DNA from: Culex pipiens pallens
Lineage: Eukaryota; Arthropoda; Insecta; Diptera; Culicidae
NCBI RefSeq assembly: GCF_016801865.2
Contig: NC_068938.1
Span: 77,279,316-77,343,315 of the forward strand
DNA length: 64,000 bases
Direction of reading: 5' to 3'
Below the pieces are notes generated by a model, which worked only from the letters and a program-made list of their open reading frames with translations, was not told the origin of the DNA and ran no database searches. The first letter of the stretch is position 1, and the number at the start of each line of letters is the position of its first letter. Position numbers and translations under genes: made by a program. Of the stretch, positions 1 through 10,287 are shown piece after piece.

Positions 1-578
1 GCTAAGAACATATGATTTCATTCACAACACGAACAAGATTATTTGTCTCTGATTAAAACACGATTTTCACGTAACAAACATCCATTAAATCATTTCCTAG
101 AAAGTAACCAATATAATTATGGATTGTTGCCAGCACCAGAGGCATCAGCTGGTGACGTCGCTGCTGGTATTACTCCTCCCAGGGGGAGGTAGCAGCAGCA
201 GGATGTCGCAAAATTGCAGGGCTGCAGTAACATCCAACGTGTGCAAAAGGGATGAACGTGAAAATGCAAATTTTTAAATTAAAATTTAAATTAACACCAC
301 TCACTGTCCGGATCTATGGGTTCGTTCGTTGTGCTGCTGCAGTTTCCTGGAAAATGGCACCACAGCAGTGTGATGGCATTCAGCCACACCCTTTGGCCAC
401 CCACGACGATCCACGGCCGAGTGGCCACCACAATCGGAACAAGTGCGCGGACCTGGACCCCGCTTCTTGCGAGTTTGTGGTGAATTGCGAAACCTCCAGC
501 TGTCACAGTGGAAGAAATTTGATGGAAAATGTTGGAATTAGTATTTAAAAAAAATAGTTGGCTATTATGCTCCTTGTG
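1..578. other. Non-coding, intron-like sequence
   Basis: No supported gene. The segment 121-540 is richer in G+C than its surroundings and contains CAG/GCTG-rich runs and an open frame at 252-548. That frame has no recognisable domain and runs straight into the repeat that follows. I read it as single-copy intronic sequence. Confidence 0.5.
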
Positions 579-1170
579 TCACTCACTAATTCACTCACTA
601 ACTCACTCACTAATTCACTCACTAACTTACTCACTAACTTACTCACTAATTCACTCACTAACTCACTCACTATCTCACTCACTATCTCACTCACTAATTC
701 ACTCACTAACTCAGTCACTAACTCAGTCAATAACTCAGTCACCAACTCACTCAATATCTCACTCACTAATTTACTCACTAACTCACTCACTATCTCACTC
801 ACTAACTCACTCACTATCTCACTCACTAATTTACTCACTAACTCAGTTGCTAACTCAGTCACTAATTCACTCACTAACTCAGTTACTAATTCACTCACTA
901 ATTCACTCACTAACTCACTCACTAACTCACTCACTAACTCACTCACTAACTCAGTCACTAACTCACTCACTAACTCAGTCACTAACTCACTCACTAACTC
1001 ACTCACTAACTCAGTCACTAACTCAGTCACTAACTCAGTCACTAACTCAGTCACTAACTCAGTCACTAACTCAGTCACTAACTCAGTCACTAACTCAGTC
1101 ACTAACTCAGTCACTAACTCACTCACTAACTCACTCACTAATTCACTCACTAACTCACTCAGTCACTCAC
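579..1170. repeat. 12-bp tandem array, TCACTCACTAAC unit
   Basis: About 49 head-to-tail copies of a 12-bp unit, TCACTCACTAAC, with variants TCAGTCACTAAC, TCACTCACTATC and TTACTCACTAAC. The CAG variant forms an almost uninterrupted run at about 1011-1118, which suggests local homogenisation by slippage or unequal exchange. Because 12 is a multiple of 3, two forward frames and one reverse frame are stop-free. The resulting Ser/Leu/Thr-rich or Val/Glu/Leu-rich ORFs are products of the repeat, not genes. The array ends in a T-rich tract at 1171. Confidence 0.95.
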
Positions 1171-2702
1171 TTTTTTTCTGAGCTTTCAATTCGAAGTGAA
1201 ATTTTGAATTTATTTGTTTCTTTATTTCTATACTTTTTGAATTTTGGCATTTCTTTTTTAAATTCTTTTGAATTGTTCTCATCAATTCAATCATTCAATT
1301 ATTTATTTTCTTTGAATTAACTCAAACTCCCCATTTTGTTCATTTTATCACAAACTTAGCTGACTGTGCAAACAGTGTTGCCACATTGTGGTCCCATCAG
1401 TTCCAGTTTCCCAGTAACGAGCTGCTGATTCCTGGTGGTGACGATAATGATCTTCTCTGATGAAGCGGGAAATTGTTTATTTTGATGTTCGATTAAGGAG
1501 CAGGATCGCGAGGGTGGTTGAGATTGGCGAGTTAATGAAAAGTAAACTTTGTAACAAGCTGACAAAAATGGTGCCGTAGATTTCTCTTCCAAGACAAGTT
1601 CAAGAATTTTCATATAGAGCTTAACCCAATCTGCTAAGTGAAAAAGACCAACAAGAATTTTTATTGTCAACATCATTTCTTGTCATATGAATCAAACATT
1701 AATTCAGCACCATGTACCGTTATGTATCCAAATCATGGAGTCCATTTCTGATAGATTTGGGACTTGCTTTAATATTCACCAGAATACTTTTATTGCAGTG
1801 ATCCTTTATCAGCCTCCGTCAGGATTGCGTAATATTTCACCACCTTTACCAGCGGGGAAAAAGGAAAGGACCTCAAACTTTCTGGTGAATATCTTATTAC
1901 GAAACCCGTCGGTGATTCCCGGGACTCTGTCATCGCGTCACAGGGAAGGTCGGCTTCGTCCCAAAAATAGAACCTCCATCATCGGAGAAAGTGTTGTCTT
2001 CCACGTGTCACGTGGCCTCAATGTGGTGAAACCAGGCCCCGGTACTGCAGCCCCAAGGGACAACCTTCTTCATCGCAAGGACACAAAGTGAGTTGTCGTT
2101 TGTGATTATGTCTTGTACTGGGCCCAAGTCGTTTTCTTGTTTTCTGGATTAGGTTTCGGACGAAGGTTTTGTCGCTCTCGGTGGCAGGAAAAATGAGGGT
2201 AGATTAGATTTGTCCTACGGAATCATAACGGTTCAGATGGGCCCTAGGGATCCCTGCAGGGTATTGAAAGAAGGCCAAACAATGCCTGTACGTTTGGCAA
2301 AGACATAATTTAATTTACTGTACAAATTTGGTAAATTTGAGCATTTGAACATATTTTGGAGTATAAATTCTATGATTTCTTCTGAAAACAAATGAAAAAA
2401 AAAAATCCACCATGTTTGGTTTCGTCGAATGTTCGCGAGTCACCCATACAACGTCGTGGTCGTTACACAAACCCATCATCGTCTGTCGTCGGTCCGTGTT
2501 TCGTGTTCGCCATTGTACTCAAGTGCCACTTAAACACACTTGCTCCAACTGGGATGCTGTTCTGATACGAGCAGGGTTGGGCACGTTGGGAAAAGAGAGG
2601 ATTTTTCACAAATTTAAGTTTACAGTGACTTTATTAAGTTTTTTCTTCTCTTTATTGTAATGCAAAATTCATATCAAATTAAGTTAATTTTTGTTATGTC
2701 GT
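1171..2702. other. Intron-like sequence, no supported gene
   Basis: A T-rich tail (1171-1320) is followed by mixed-composition sequence. Open frames at 1356-1676 (minus), 1687-2091 (plus) and 2412-2660 (plus) carry no recognisable motif, and I found no convincing splice signals around them. The stretch 1800-2270 is richer in G+C and could be a conserved intronic island, but nothing in the sequence itself proves this. Confidence 0.45.
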
Positions 2703-2790
2703 TCGTATCTGTCGCAAATGACATTGAACGACCATGATCGAGAAAGAACAACTTGTTCAAACCTTTTTTTTGTAAAACCGATGATGATGC
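2703..2790. repeat. Remnant of foldback family B (loop region)
   Basis: This segment reads like a diverged copy of the central loop of the foldback elements at 12378-13461 and 14947-16221. It keeps the CGTATCTGTCGCAAATGAC-like block, ACGACCATGATCGA, then CAACTTGTTCAAACC and TTTTGTAAAACCGATGATG. The heptamer array begins 3 bases after it, so the satellite probably expanded at the edge of, or inside, an old copy of this transposon. Confidence 0.6.
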
Positions 2791-2793
2791 TTA

Positions 2794-4241
2794 CCAATTT
2801 CCAATTTCCAATTTCCAATTTCCAATTTCCAATTTCCAATTTCCAATTTCCAATTTCCAATTTCCAATTTCCAATTTCCAATTTCCAATTTCCAATTTCC
2901 AATTTCCAATTTCCAATTTCCAATTTCCAATTTCCAATTTCCAATTTCCAATTTCCAATTTCCAATTTCCAATTTCCAATTTCCAATTTCCAATTTCCAA
3001 TTTCCAATTTCCAATTTCCAATTTCCAATTTCCAATTTCCAATTTCCAATTTCCAATTTCCAATTTCCAATTTCCAATTTCCAATTTTCAATTTCCAATT
3101 TCCAATTTCCAATTTCCAATTTCCAATTTCCAATTTCCAATTTCCAATTTCCAATTTCCAATTTCCAATTTCCAATTTCCAATTTCCAATTTCCAATTTC
3201 CAATTTCCAATTTCCAATTTCCAATTTCCAATATCCAATTTCCAATTTCCAATTTCCAATTTCCAATTTCCAATTTCCAATTTCCAATTTCCAATTTCCA
3301 ATTTCCAATTTCCAATTTCCAATTTCCAATTTCCAATTTCCAATCCCAATTTCCAATTTTCAATTTCCAATTTCCAATTTCCAATTTCCAATTTCCAGTT
3401 TCCAATTTCCAGTTTCCAGTTTCCAATTTCCAATTTCCAATTTCCAATTTCCAATTTTCAATTTCCAATTTCCAATTTCCAATTTCCAATTTCCAATTTC
3501 CAATTTCCAATTTCCAATTTCCAATTTCCAATTTCCATTTTCCAATTTCCAATTTCCAATTTCCATTTTCCAATTTTCAATTTCCAATTTCCAATTTCCA
3601 ATCCCAATTTCCAATTTTCAATTTCCAATTTCCAATTTCCAATTTCCAATTTCCAATTTCCAATTTCCAATTTCCAATTTCCAATTTCCAATTTCCAATT
3701 TCCAATTTCCAATTTCCAATTTCCAATTTCCAATTTCCAATTTCCAATTTCCAATTTCCAATTTCCAATTTACAATTTCCAATTTCCAATTTCCAATTTC
3801 CAATTTCCAATTTCCAATTTCCAATTTCCAATTTCCAATTTCCAATTTCCAATTTCCAATTTCCAATTTCCAATTTCCAATTTCCAATTTCCAATTTCCA
3901 ATTTCCAATTTCCAATTTCCAATTTCCAATTTCCAATTTCCAATTTCCAATTTCCAATTTCCAATTTCCAATTTCCAATTTCCAATTTCCAATTTCCAAT
4001 TTCCAATTTCCAATTTCCAATTTCCAATTTCCAATTTCCAATTTCCAATTTCCAATATCAATTTCCAATTTCCAATTTCCAATTTCCAATTTCCAATTTC
4101 CAATTTCCAATTTCCAATTTCCAATTTCCAATTTCCAATTTCCAATTTCCAATTTCCAATTTCCAATTTCAAATTTCCATTTTCCAATTTCCATTTTCCA
4201 ATTTCCAATTTCCGATTTCCGATTTCAGATTTCCAAATTCC
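2794..4241. repeat. Heptanucleotide satellite, CCAATTT unit
   Basis: About 1.45 kb (roughly 200 copies) of the 7-bp unit CCAATTT (AAATTGG on the other strand). The array is almost pure, with scattered point variants (TTTTCAATTT, TTTCCAGTTT, TTTCCATTTT) and a few indels. A compound variant, CCAATCCCAATTTCC followed by AATTTTCAATTT, occurs at 3340 and again at 3598, so part of the array was duplicated as a block. The unit has no stop codon in any reading and 7 is not a multiple of 3, so all six frames are open for long distances. They encode NFQFPIS-type or EIGNWKL-type heptads. These long ORFs are artefacts. The right end decays through TTTCCGATTTCC variants. Confidence 0.97.
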
Positions 4242-4310
4242 ATTTGTGTTTTGTGTTTTTTGTTTTGTGTTTTTTTGGTTTTGTGTTTTCTGTGTCTTTT
4301 TAGTTTAAAA
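4242..4310. repeat. T/G low-complexity tract
   Basis: A degenerate run of TTTGTGTTTT-like units directly follows the heptamer array and carries the array's open frames to their stop codons. It is probably a slippage product or a decayed edge of the same satellite. Confidence 0.7.
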
Positions 4311-7012
4311 TGAAAATTACGAAGGGAAAGGATAAAAGATCAATACAAGTAAAATAATGTGCGCTGCCTAAGAATTATACAAACATGCTGCACGATCAGG
4401 CTGATGATGGCAAGGGTGTATGTTTGCGAGCTTCCACTGATAGGATGATGCACTGGCTGATGCCGTAAATAAATGGCTCCCTGTTTGCAAGGTTGTTATT
4501 CTTCTATTTTACAATCCCAGGACGATCAGCACCAACTGATGTGTGCCGTTGGTTCCAGCAGAATAAGCATGGCAGCAGCAAAAGCACCATCATGGTGATT
4601 GATTTAAGAGCATCAAACAGTCAGTCAGGCGCGCCCCAGATGGGCAAGTGGAGCACAAATGGGATGCTGTCATAAAATAAAATGGTTTGTAAATAGGTTT
4701 ACGAAGCTGGATTGAAGAACGATGGAGTTGAAAAAAATCACCTTCATTGACAGAAAATATAAAATGTCTGCTCTAAATGATGGTATTAAAGAATTGAAGA
4801 AAAATGAAAAATTAAATGTTTTAAATTTCAGATCATGTTTCAATATGGTCAGGGTCACAGATATTTCAAAAAGCTGTTTTAGTCTTTTTTTAAATTATTG
4901 TCTTTGCCAAACCCATTTCTCACCTCTCAACAAACTTCAGTACGATAGTTATTGGTGAAGCCAAATGGGTACCCAACAAAAAAACATAGACATCTTTAGC
5001 TTTCAATCACCCTGATGAGAGTCTTATATCAACATTAAGCTTTAATTAGTGAAACCCTTCGTTCGACGAACTAAGCCACCAACCCAACGAAACTGCTGAG
5101 TTGCCTTTCTTCGGCTGCATTTCGGACAAGCATTGGCTCCTCCAAATAAAAGAGAAAAAAATCTGACGATCTGCAGACCAAACGTCTCGATTAAGCCAAG
5201 AAATTAGAATTAATTCCCCCTGACGAGGGTGTTCGGAACCAGAGCGAGAAAAGTATGCTCATTCCACGCGGATTAGTGCCACGTGGCCAAGGATTAGGCA
5301 AATAACATCGGCAAAGTTATTCGAGTGCCGGTAATCCATTCGAAAGGGAGCTTTTGAGGGAGGGGGTCACTGGGAGGACTGGGAGTGGCGTTTATGTTAG
5401 CTTAGCTGATGTGGAATGTGTACTTTGTGCAGCATCAGACGTCTTTCCTGCTGGATTGGATGTTCCAGCAAAAGTCGAGCAAGTGTGCAGTTCTTTGAAA
5501 AATCGAGAAGTTTTGGAGGAGATTTAATGCATAAATTTGAAATCCTCTAATTCGAATTTTCTAAAATGTATGGGATTCCATTTAAAAAGTTAAAAAATCT
5601 AACTCCGAATTCCCAGAGATTTTCCCGACAGCAGAACACGCCAAACATGCCTTTCCGTTGGTGGGTTGGTTGTTAACGGTGCTCATTATTTTGCCTCGAA
5701 TGTTTCTTGTGTACCAAGTCTTATAGTGAGGGGGCAGATACTGAGGCTGGGGAAGGAACCGGGACATGGGACAGGGTGTAAAATCATCTGCAAACATCGT
5801 CCCCGCACCGTGTCGTGGGGCTCGGAAATTCCCTAACGAGAAAACAGGGTTGCTGGAACTTTTGGAAAAGTTTAGTTGAATTACATCTCGTTGAAGAACG
5901 GTGTTGGGAAACCCTATCCGGTCTCGCGCGCAGCTGAAACATGTCGCAATTCCTGTAACAAGCATTTCGCGTTCATCTCGCCGGGCTATGATTAATAAGA
6001 AAACTAACAAGACTGACAGGCAGCGATCTTTTTTCACGGTCAATCCCACCCGCTGGAAGTATGACTTTCTCTGAATTGTGTTGTTTAAGGCGATCCGGCA
6101 CGTAGTTTGTAACAAAAACATTTTGTCACATATTTGTCAAGCTAAAAAAGTTGATACATTCTTGGATGGATTCCAATTAAACTTCGAGCATTACGAATTC
6201 ATCATTTGGCAGATATTTGAAGACGGATTAGTTTCTGCGTATGATTAACGGCCATCTGCTATGACGTCCATTATTCATTGAGCGCAGTTCCTGGCGAAGT
6301 GTAATGCGAGAATCTTTCAGGAGACTAGCATCTAGTGAGATTGAGCTGAAATATGATAAACTGTTCAGTATCAGTAAGGAGGACTATTGGATCATTAGGG
6401 GTGGATTCAAACAAAGTTATTTTGAACCATTACAGAGTAACGTTTGAGTTTTAACATTTTTAAGTACCGCCACCGGTACCGGTGAAACTGGACACAAGGG
6501 GCAAATTGGGACAGCTTTTTTAGCCTTGTTACTGCAAAATATTTGGATATTTTTGATAAGTTAAGCATAGATATTCACTACAAAAAGTTTTTAGTGTAAA
6601 TAACCTAATATTTTCGCAAAATACCGTATTTTTGAAGATTATATTATTTTTTTCGTTATTTGCGATTAGGTTTTCAAACAAATTTTGAAGAGACTACTCT
6701 ATTAGAATAAAAATACTCATTATTTAATAAAATAACATTTTTTTAATACTCATCGACGCGAAATTATATTACTTTACTCAAATGATTTTCAGAGTATAAA
6801 AAAAAATAATATGGAAAAATTTTATCTTATGATCTTTAGAAAATTTTGCGTCGTTTGTTGACCATTTGCAAAACATGACTTTTCATGCATTGAAAAAATA
6901 CAGTAATTTGTGAAAATTCAAGTATTTAACACGCAATACTCTGATGTAGTGAAAATATATATAAACTTGGCGTCGTTTGATTCTCATTTTGCAAATTATG
7001 AAAATATGATAA
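4311..7012. other. Intron-like sequence, no supported gene
   Basis: 4360-6330 is of moderate G+C and looks single-copy. It contains a 179-codon open frame on the minus strand (5582-6121) with no recognisable domain, no good splice context and no repeated codon pattern. I do not call it a gene. From about 6480 the sequence becomes AT-rich. At 6485-6525 it has a motif (AAACTGGACACAAGGGGC, then AATTGGGACAGC) resembling the end of the TA-type MITE at 45373-45459, probably a remnant. Confidence 0.45.
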
Positions 7013-7124
7013 CCGTCATTAGGGGTGACATTGAGTCCGGGCGGTCAGATTGGATCATACAAATTTCAGCATTTTTTTTTCGACCCAACCTCACCTCCAG
7101 ACCCTATGTCACCCCTTTTGATGG
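7013..7124. mobile_element. TA-type palindromic MITE, family E copy 3
   Basis: The left end CCGTCATTAGGGGTGACATT pairs with the right end ATGTCACCCCTTTTGATGG, and the element is flanked by TA on both sides (7011-7012 and 7125-7126). The whole 112 bp can fold into an imperfect hairpin around a T-rich centre. It is a diverged relative of the copies at 8282-8392 and 29752-30379. TA flanks and small size fit a non-autonomous Tc1/mariner-type element. The superfamily is inferred from the TA flanks alone. Confidence 0.75.
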
Positions 7125-7881
7125 TATTTAGAAAATATGGTATTTTGTATAAGTTTTGAGTATTTACACTTTTTAATTGACTCCATAAGAAGAATTCTTT
7201 ACGAAATCGGCCGATTTTTATGATATTTTTATTATCGGCTTGAAATTTGTGGGGCCTTCCCTATGACCATTCTGTGTCATTGGTCTCCATTCAATTTTGG
7301 CTTATTGATGAGGACCTTGGCAGCAATTAGTTTACAAAAATGTTTTTTTGACGATTTTTTTGATTTTTTTATCACAGAAATTTAATGTATCAATATTCGT
7401 ACCTTATATTTTCTAAATTTTTTTAGTATGTTTGAGGCGTAAAAAACCCGACACTTTTGAGACCTTGAGAAGTAAGGGCAAAAACATTGCCGCCGAGCCA
7501 TGATAAAAAAAATCTTTTATTTTATCAGCTGTATCTCAGCAAGTAGTGGTCCAATTTAAAATGTTTCATAGACTTAATTTAGGGATATTTTTGAACTTTG
7601 GGAAACAATGTTTGCACTTTATCAAAATTTGATTACTGTACTTTTCAATTGCAAATTTGATTTGAAATTAAAAACTGTTGTTAACTTATAATTTTGAGAA
7701 GATATCTATTTTATTCAAAAAACTTTTTTTCAAAAGGTCATATTTTGGGCGTATTTTTTTTTAGCATAAAAGTTGCGGGTTTTTGTCCCCTAAAACATAT
7801 GAAGAAAAAAATATTTTCTAAATCGGGTTTGAAAAAATGATTTTTTGTTAAAAAGATTTTTTTTCAATAATCCTCATCAGT
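7125..7881. other. AT-rich filler, no gene
   Basis: Long T and A runs, no open frame of note and no recognised repeat ends. It may be a decayed transposon body, because the small MITEs on both sides interrupt sequence of the same texture. Confidence 0.4.
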
Positions 7882-8062
7882 ACACAGTAAAAAAAGTCAT
7901 GGTAATATTACATCTGTGAACGAGTACATCTTTTATGTCAGAAAAAATTATAATTTTACCTCTGAAAATGTGTAATTGGACCACTTTGCTGGTGAAATGT
8001 TACTTTTTCAGTCTTAATTGAGTTAAAATTACATCATAAAAGAGGTAATATTCAACCTTCCA
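7882..8062. mobile_element. Diverged MITE fragment, family K copy 1
   Basis: It starts ACACAGTAAAAAAAGTCATG and contains AAAGAGGTAATATTCAACCT. The same module lies inside the better preserved element at 37240-37470, which starts CGCACAGAAAAAAAAATGAT. The right end of this copy is not clear, so the end coordinate is approximate. Confidence 0.5.
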
Positions 8063-8281
8063 AAAATACCCCTTTGGCGTCATCCATAAAGTACGTACGC
8101 TCTTAGGGGGGGAGGGGGGGTTACCGTAGGTGTGACAAGATGTGACCAAGGGGAGGGGGTTTGTGAGACTGTGACGTCACGCTAGGTTGTTTTTTATGAT
8201 TGCATAATATTAATTCGAAATGTACACAATTAAATTAAATCCTCGTTTCTAAAATTGTTTGCTTACTATTATTTAGAAGAA
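8063..8281. other. G-rich element end, then AT-rich sequence
   Basis: 8081-8165 holds GTCATCCATAAAGTACGTAC followed by two runs of seven or more G. A partly complementary stretch (GTGACGTACTTTTTGAGGGG, with a run of G just before it) lies at 8750-8805. The two could be ends of one decayed DNA transposon with the hairpin MITE at 8282-8392 nested in it, but the match is short. Confidence 0.35.
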
Positions 8282-8392
8282 CCATCATCAGGGGTGACAT
8301 TAGGTCTGGGGGTGAGATTGGGTCATACAAATTTCTGCATTTTTGTATGACCCAAAACTCACCCCCAGACCCAATGTCACCCCTGATGACGG
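8282..8392. mobile_element. Near-perfect hairpin MITE, family E copy 2
   Basis: A 111-bp palindrome with arms of about 54 bp. The left arm has CATCAGGGGTGACATTAGGT then CTGGGGGTGAGATTGGGTCA. The right arm is its complement with only a few mismatches, ending GTCACCCCTGATGACGG plus TA. It is much better paired than the copy at 7013-7124. If transcribed it would form a pre-miRNA-sized stem. Confidence 0.85.
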
Positions 8393-9088
8393 TATCACAT
8401 TATAATTATTATATAGTCACATTTTTTTGCAGCTGGAACTTCAATATTTTGCAAATTCTTGCTTGATAAAAATAAATGCTTTGAAAGCAGGGTGTTCATA
8501 AGAAAATTGCTATAAATGTTTTAAACTTATTAGATACAAAGCTGTGAAAAACAGTTTTCAAGATTTTTTAATACTTGAATGTTATACCAGGTCTTATAAT
8601 TTTTAAAAGATACAAAACTGTTTTTTGTTTCGTAATGTTTATTATAAAAAATGAATAATTAGACAATTTTTTTCATATTAAAATTGGCAAAAATACCAAA
8701 ATTATGAGAGTTTAAAGATATGAAAACTATAAAAAAATCCCATCGAAAACAAGGGGGGGGGGTCTGGCAAAATGTGACGTACTTTTTGAGGGGTCCCTTC
8801 AAAAGTTACAGATTTACGAAAATTTACGTACCATTTTTGTATAGACAGCCCATACAATTGTACACCCAAAGGAAAAATATATCTCAAAATCTGCAACAGT
8901 GGATTTGCTGCAGAAAATGTCACACTTTATAACATTTTTTGCAGGAAGCCCGTAGATCATTTTTGCCCGCGTGTGAACATGTCAGCGATCTGCAGTTCTC
9001 ACCAACACATATAATGCTGGCCCGTCCCCGAGCAACACTCCAAAGAGAAGAATATGTTGGTGCTCTTTCACTCACTTTACATGAAGTG
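8393..9088. other. AT-rich sequence, possible decayed DNA transposon
   Basis: No supported gene. ORFs at 8702-8932 on both strands are short and overlap. The G-rich run at 8750-8762 followed by GTGACGTACTTTTTGAGGGG partly mirrors 8081-8165. Confidence 0.35.
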
Positions 9089-9158
9089 TCCATGGCGCGG
9101 TGGTAGCGTGTCGGATCAATAACCAAGAAGTTGGTGGTTCAATCCTCGTTCTGCTAGG
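9089..9158 (+). repeat. tRNA-like SINE head
   Basis: A tRNA-like segment with a box A match (TGGCGCGGTGG at 9093-9103) and a box B match (GGTTCAATCC at 9136-9145), spaced as in a tRNA promoter, followed by a T-run at 9161. The acceptor ends do not pair and the anticodon arm is poor, so it is a SINE-type derivative, not a functional tRNA gene. The length of the SINE body is uncertain. Confidence 0.65.
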
Positions 9159-9955
9159 TGTTTTTTTTTGTGAAATACAACCAAATAGCCGTCGGTAATG
9201 TCGATAATTGTCGGTAACGGGGCAAAAATGTCATACCCCTATATCGCAAAAAATGCATGAGGACAGATTTCATGCAGATTCTGATATATTTTCATTCCGC
9301 CATGCATCACAATCATGCGACTGCCAGTTGGGTGTACTAAAATTTGTATGGGTGAATCAATGACACAAAATGGCTTCTATGGAAATAGGGATCACTTAAA
9401 AATGTGTTAGCCAAATAAAAAATTACAAATAAGATCCATCTCCGGAATTTGGGGAGTATTGTTCATTAAAAAAATGTTTTCAAAAAAGAGATCTGGTCTG
9501 AGATGTGGAATTCACGTGCGACAAGATGATAAACTGATGTTAGAAAGACAATTGAGACCCCATCGACTTATCCCAAATGGTTTCCAACGACCATAAAAAA
9601 TGCAATAAAATCCAGCTTTCAACTCAATGCACAATAACTATGACCTAAAATTTGTTATGTTTTAATCCAGAGTGACTATCAAAGTCACATTGTTTTGAAT
9701 GTTGTTAAATGTAGATTTTTTTTGCAAATACCACGAATAAGCAAAAATCTTGGTTTATGTTCTGCTTATATTTTTCGATGATTATTTTTAGTTCTTAAAT
9801 ATTGTTTTGATGATTTTATTACTTTAGTTTTGGGAGCATCATACTTGAAACTTTTTTTATACACATCTCATTTAAACGTATCAAATTATGAAATCATCAG
9901 TGAAATTCAAAACATTTACTCCCTCTATTAAAAGTCTACATCCCATTCCAGTAAA
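9159..9955. other. AT-rich filler, no gene
   Basis: No open frame above about 60 codons and no repeat boundary that I can define. Short motifs such as CCATGCATCACAATCATG suggest old transposon debris. Confidence 0.4.
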
Positions 9956-10287
9956 TCGTCGCTGTCGTGCTAACTTGTCACGTGCATTTTGGGCCAAATT
10001 GAGTTAAGAATGCCATTTTGTTCAGCTTACAATGCCTCACCTTTTGACCTTCACAGATTCCCAAAATTCTATTTCAATTCAGAGATATTCAATAAAAACC
10101 AGTCTGAGCGCGTTTGACACAGGTACAACCTTGACTGCCGTTAACATTTGTAATTATATTTCGGGACTCCAGCAACCAAACTTCGGGACAATGCACAGAA
10201 TAGTCAACCAAACAAAACGTGTTTGTTATTGTTTACATTGCGGAACCTCAAAAAGCGACAAACGACAAGATAGCACGACAGCGACGA
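9956..10287. mobile_element. 332-bp terminal-inverted-repeat element, family S copy 1
   Basis: The ends form a 24-bp inverted repeat with one mismatch: TCGTCGCTGTCGTGCTAACT on the left, and on the right the complement of TCGTCGCTGTCGTGCTATCT. Internal sequence (CATTTTGGGCCAAATTGAGT, CCTTTTGACCTTCACAGATT, AAACAAAACGTGTTTGTTAT) recurs in reverse orientation in the element at 52993-53770. The flanks show only a weak AAAT-type duplication, so the superfamily is undetermined. Short open frames here overlap the element and are not host genes. Confidence 0.85.

Noticed and set aside
529..1320. ORFs of 200-263 codons rich in Ser, Leu, Thr or Val/Glu
   Set aside because: Products of the 12-bp tandem repeat with no non-repetitive coding flank.
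579..4241. Tandem arrays as possible CRISPR loci
   Set aside because: Units of 7 and 12 bp with no unique spacers and no cas-like genes; they are simple satellites.
2684..4313. Very long ORFs (up to 540 codons) on both strands
   Set aside because: They are the inevitable reading of the stop-free CCAATTT satellite; every frame is open and the peptide is a pure heptad.
5582..6121. 179-codon minus-strand ORF
   Set aside because: No domain, no transmembrane or signal pattern that holds up, no splice context; chance frame in intron.
9089..9158. Functional tRNA gene
   Set aside because: Good internal promoter boxes, but acceptor and anticodon arms do not form; SINE-derived.
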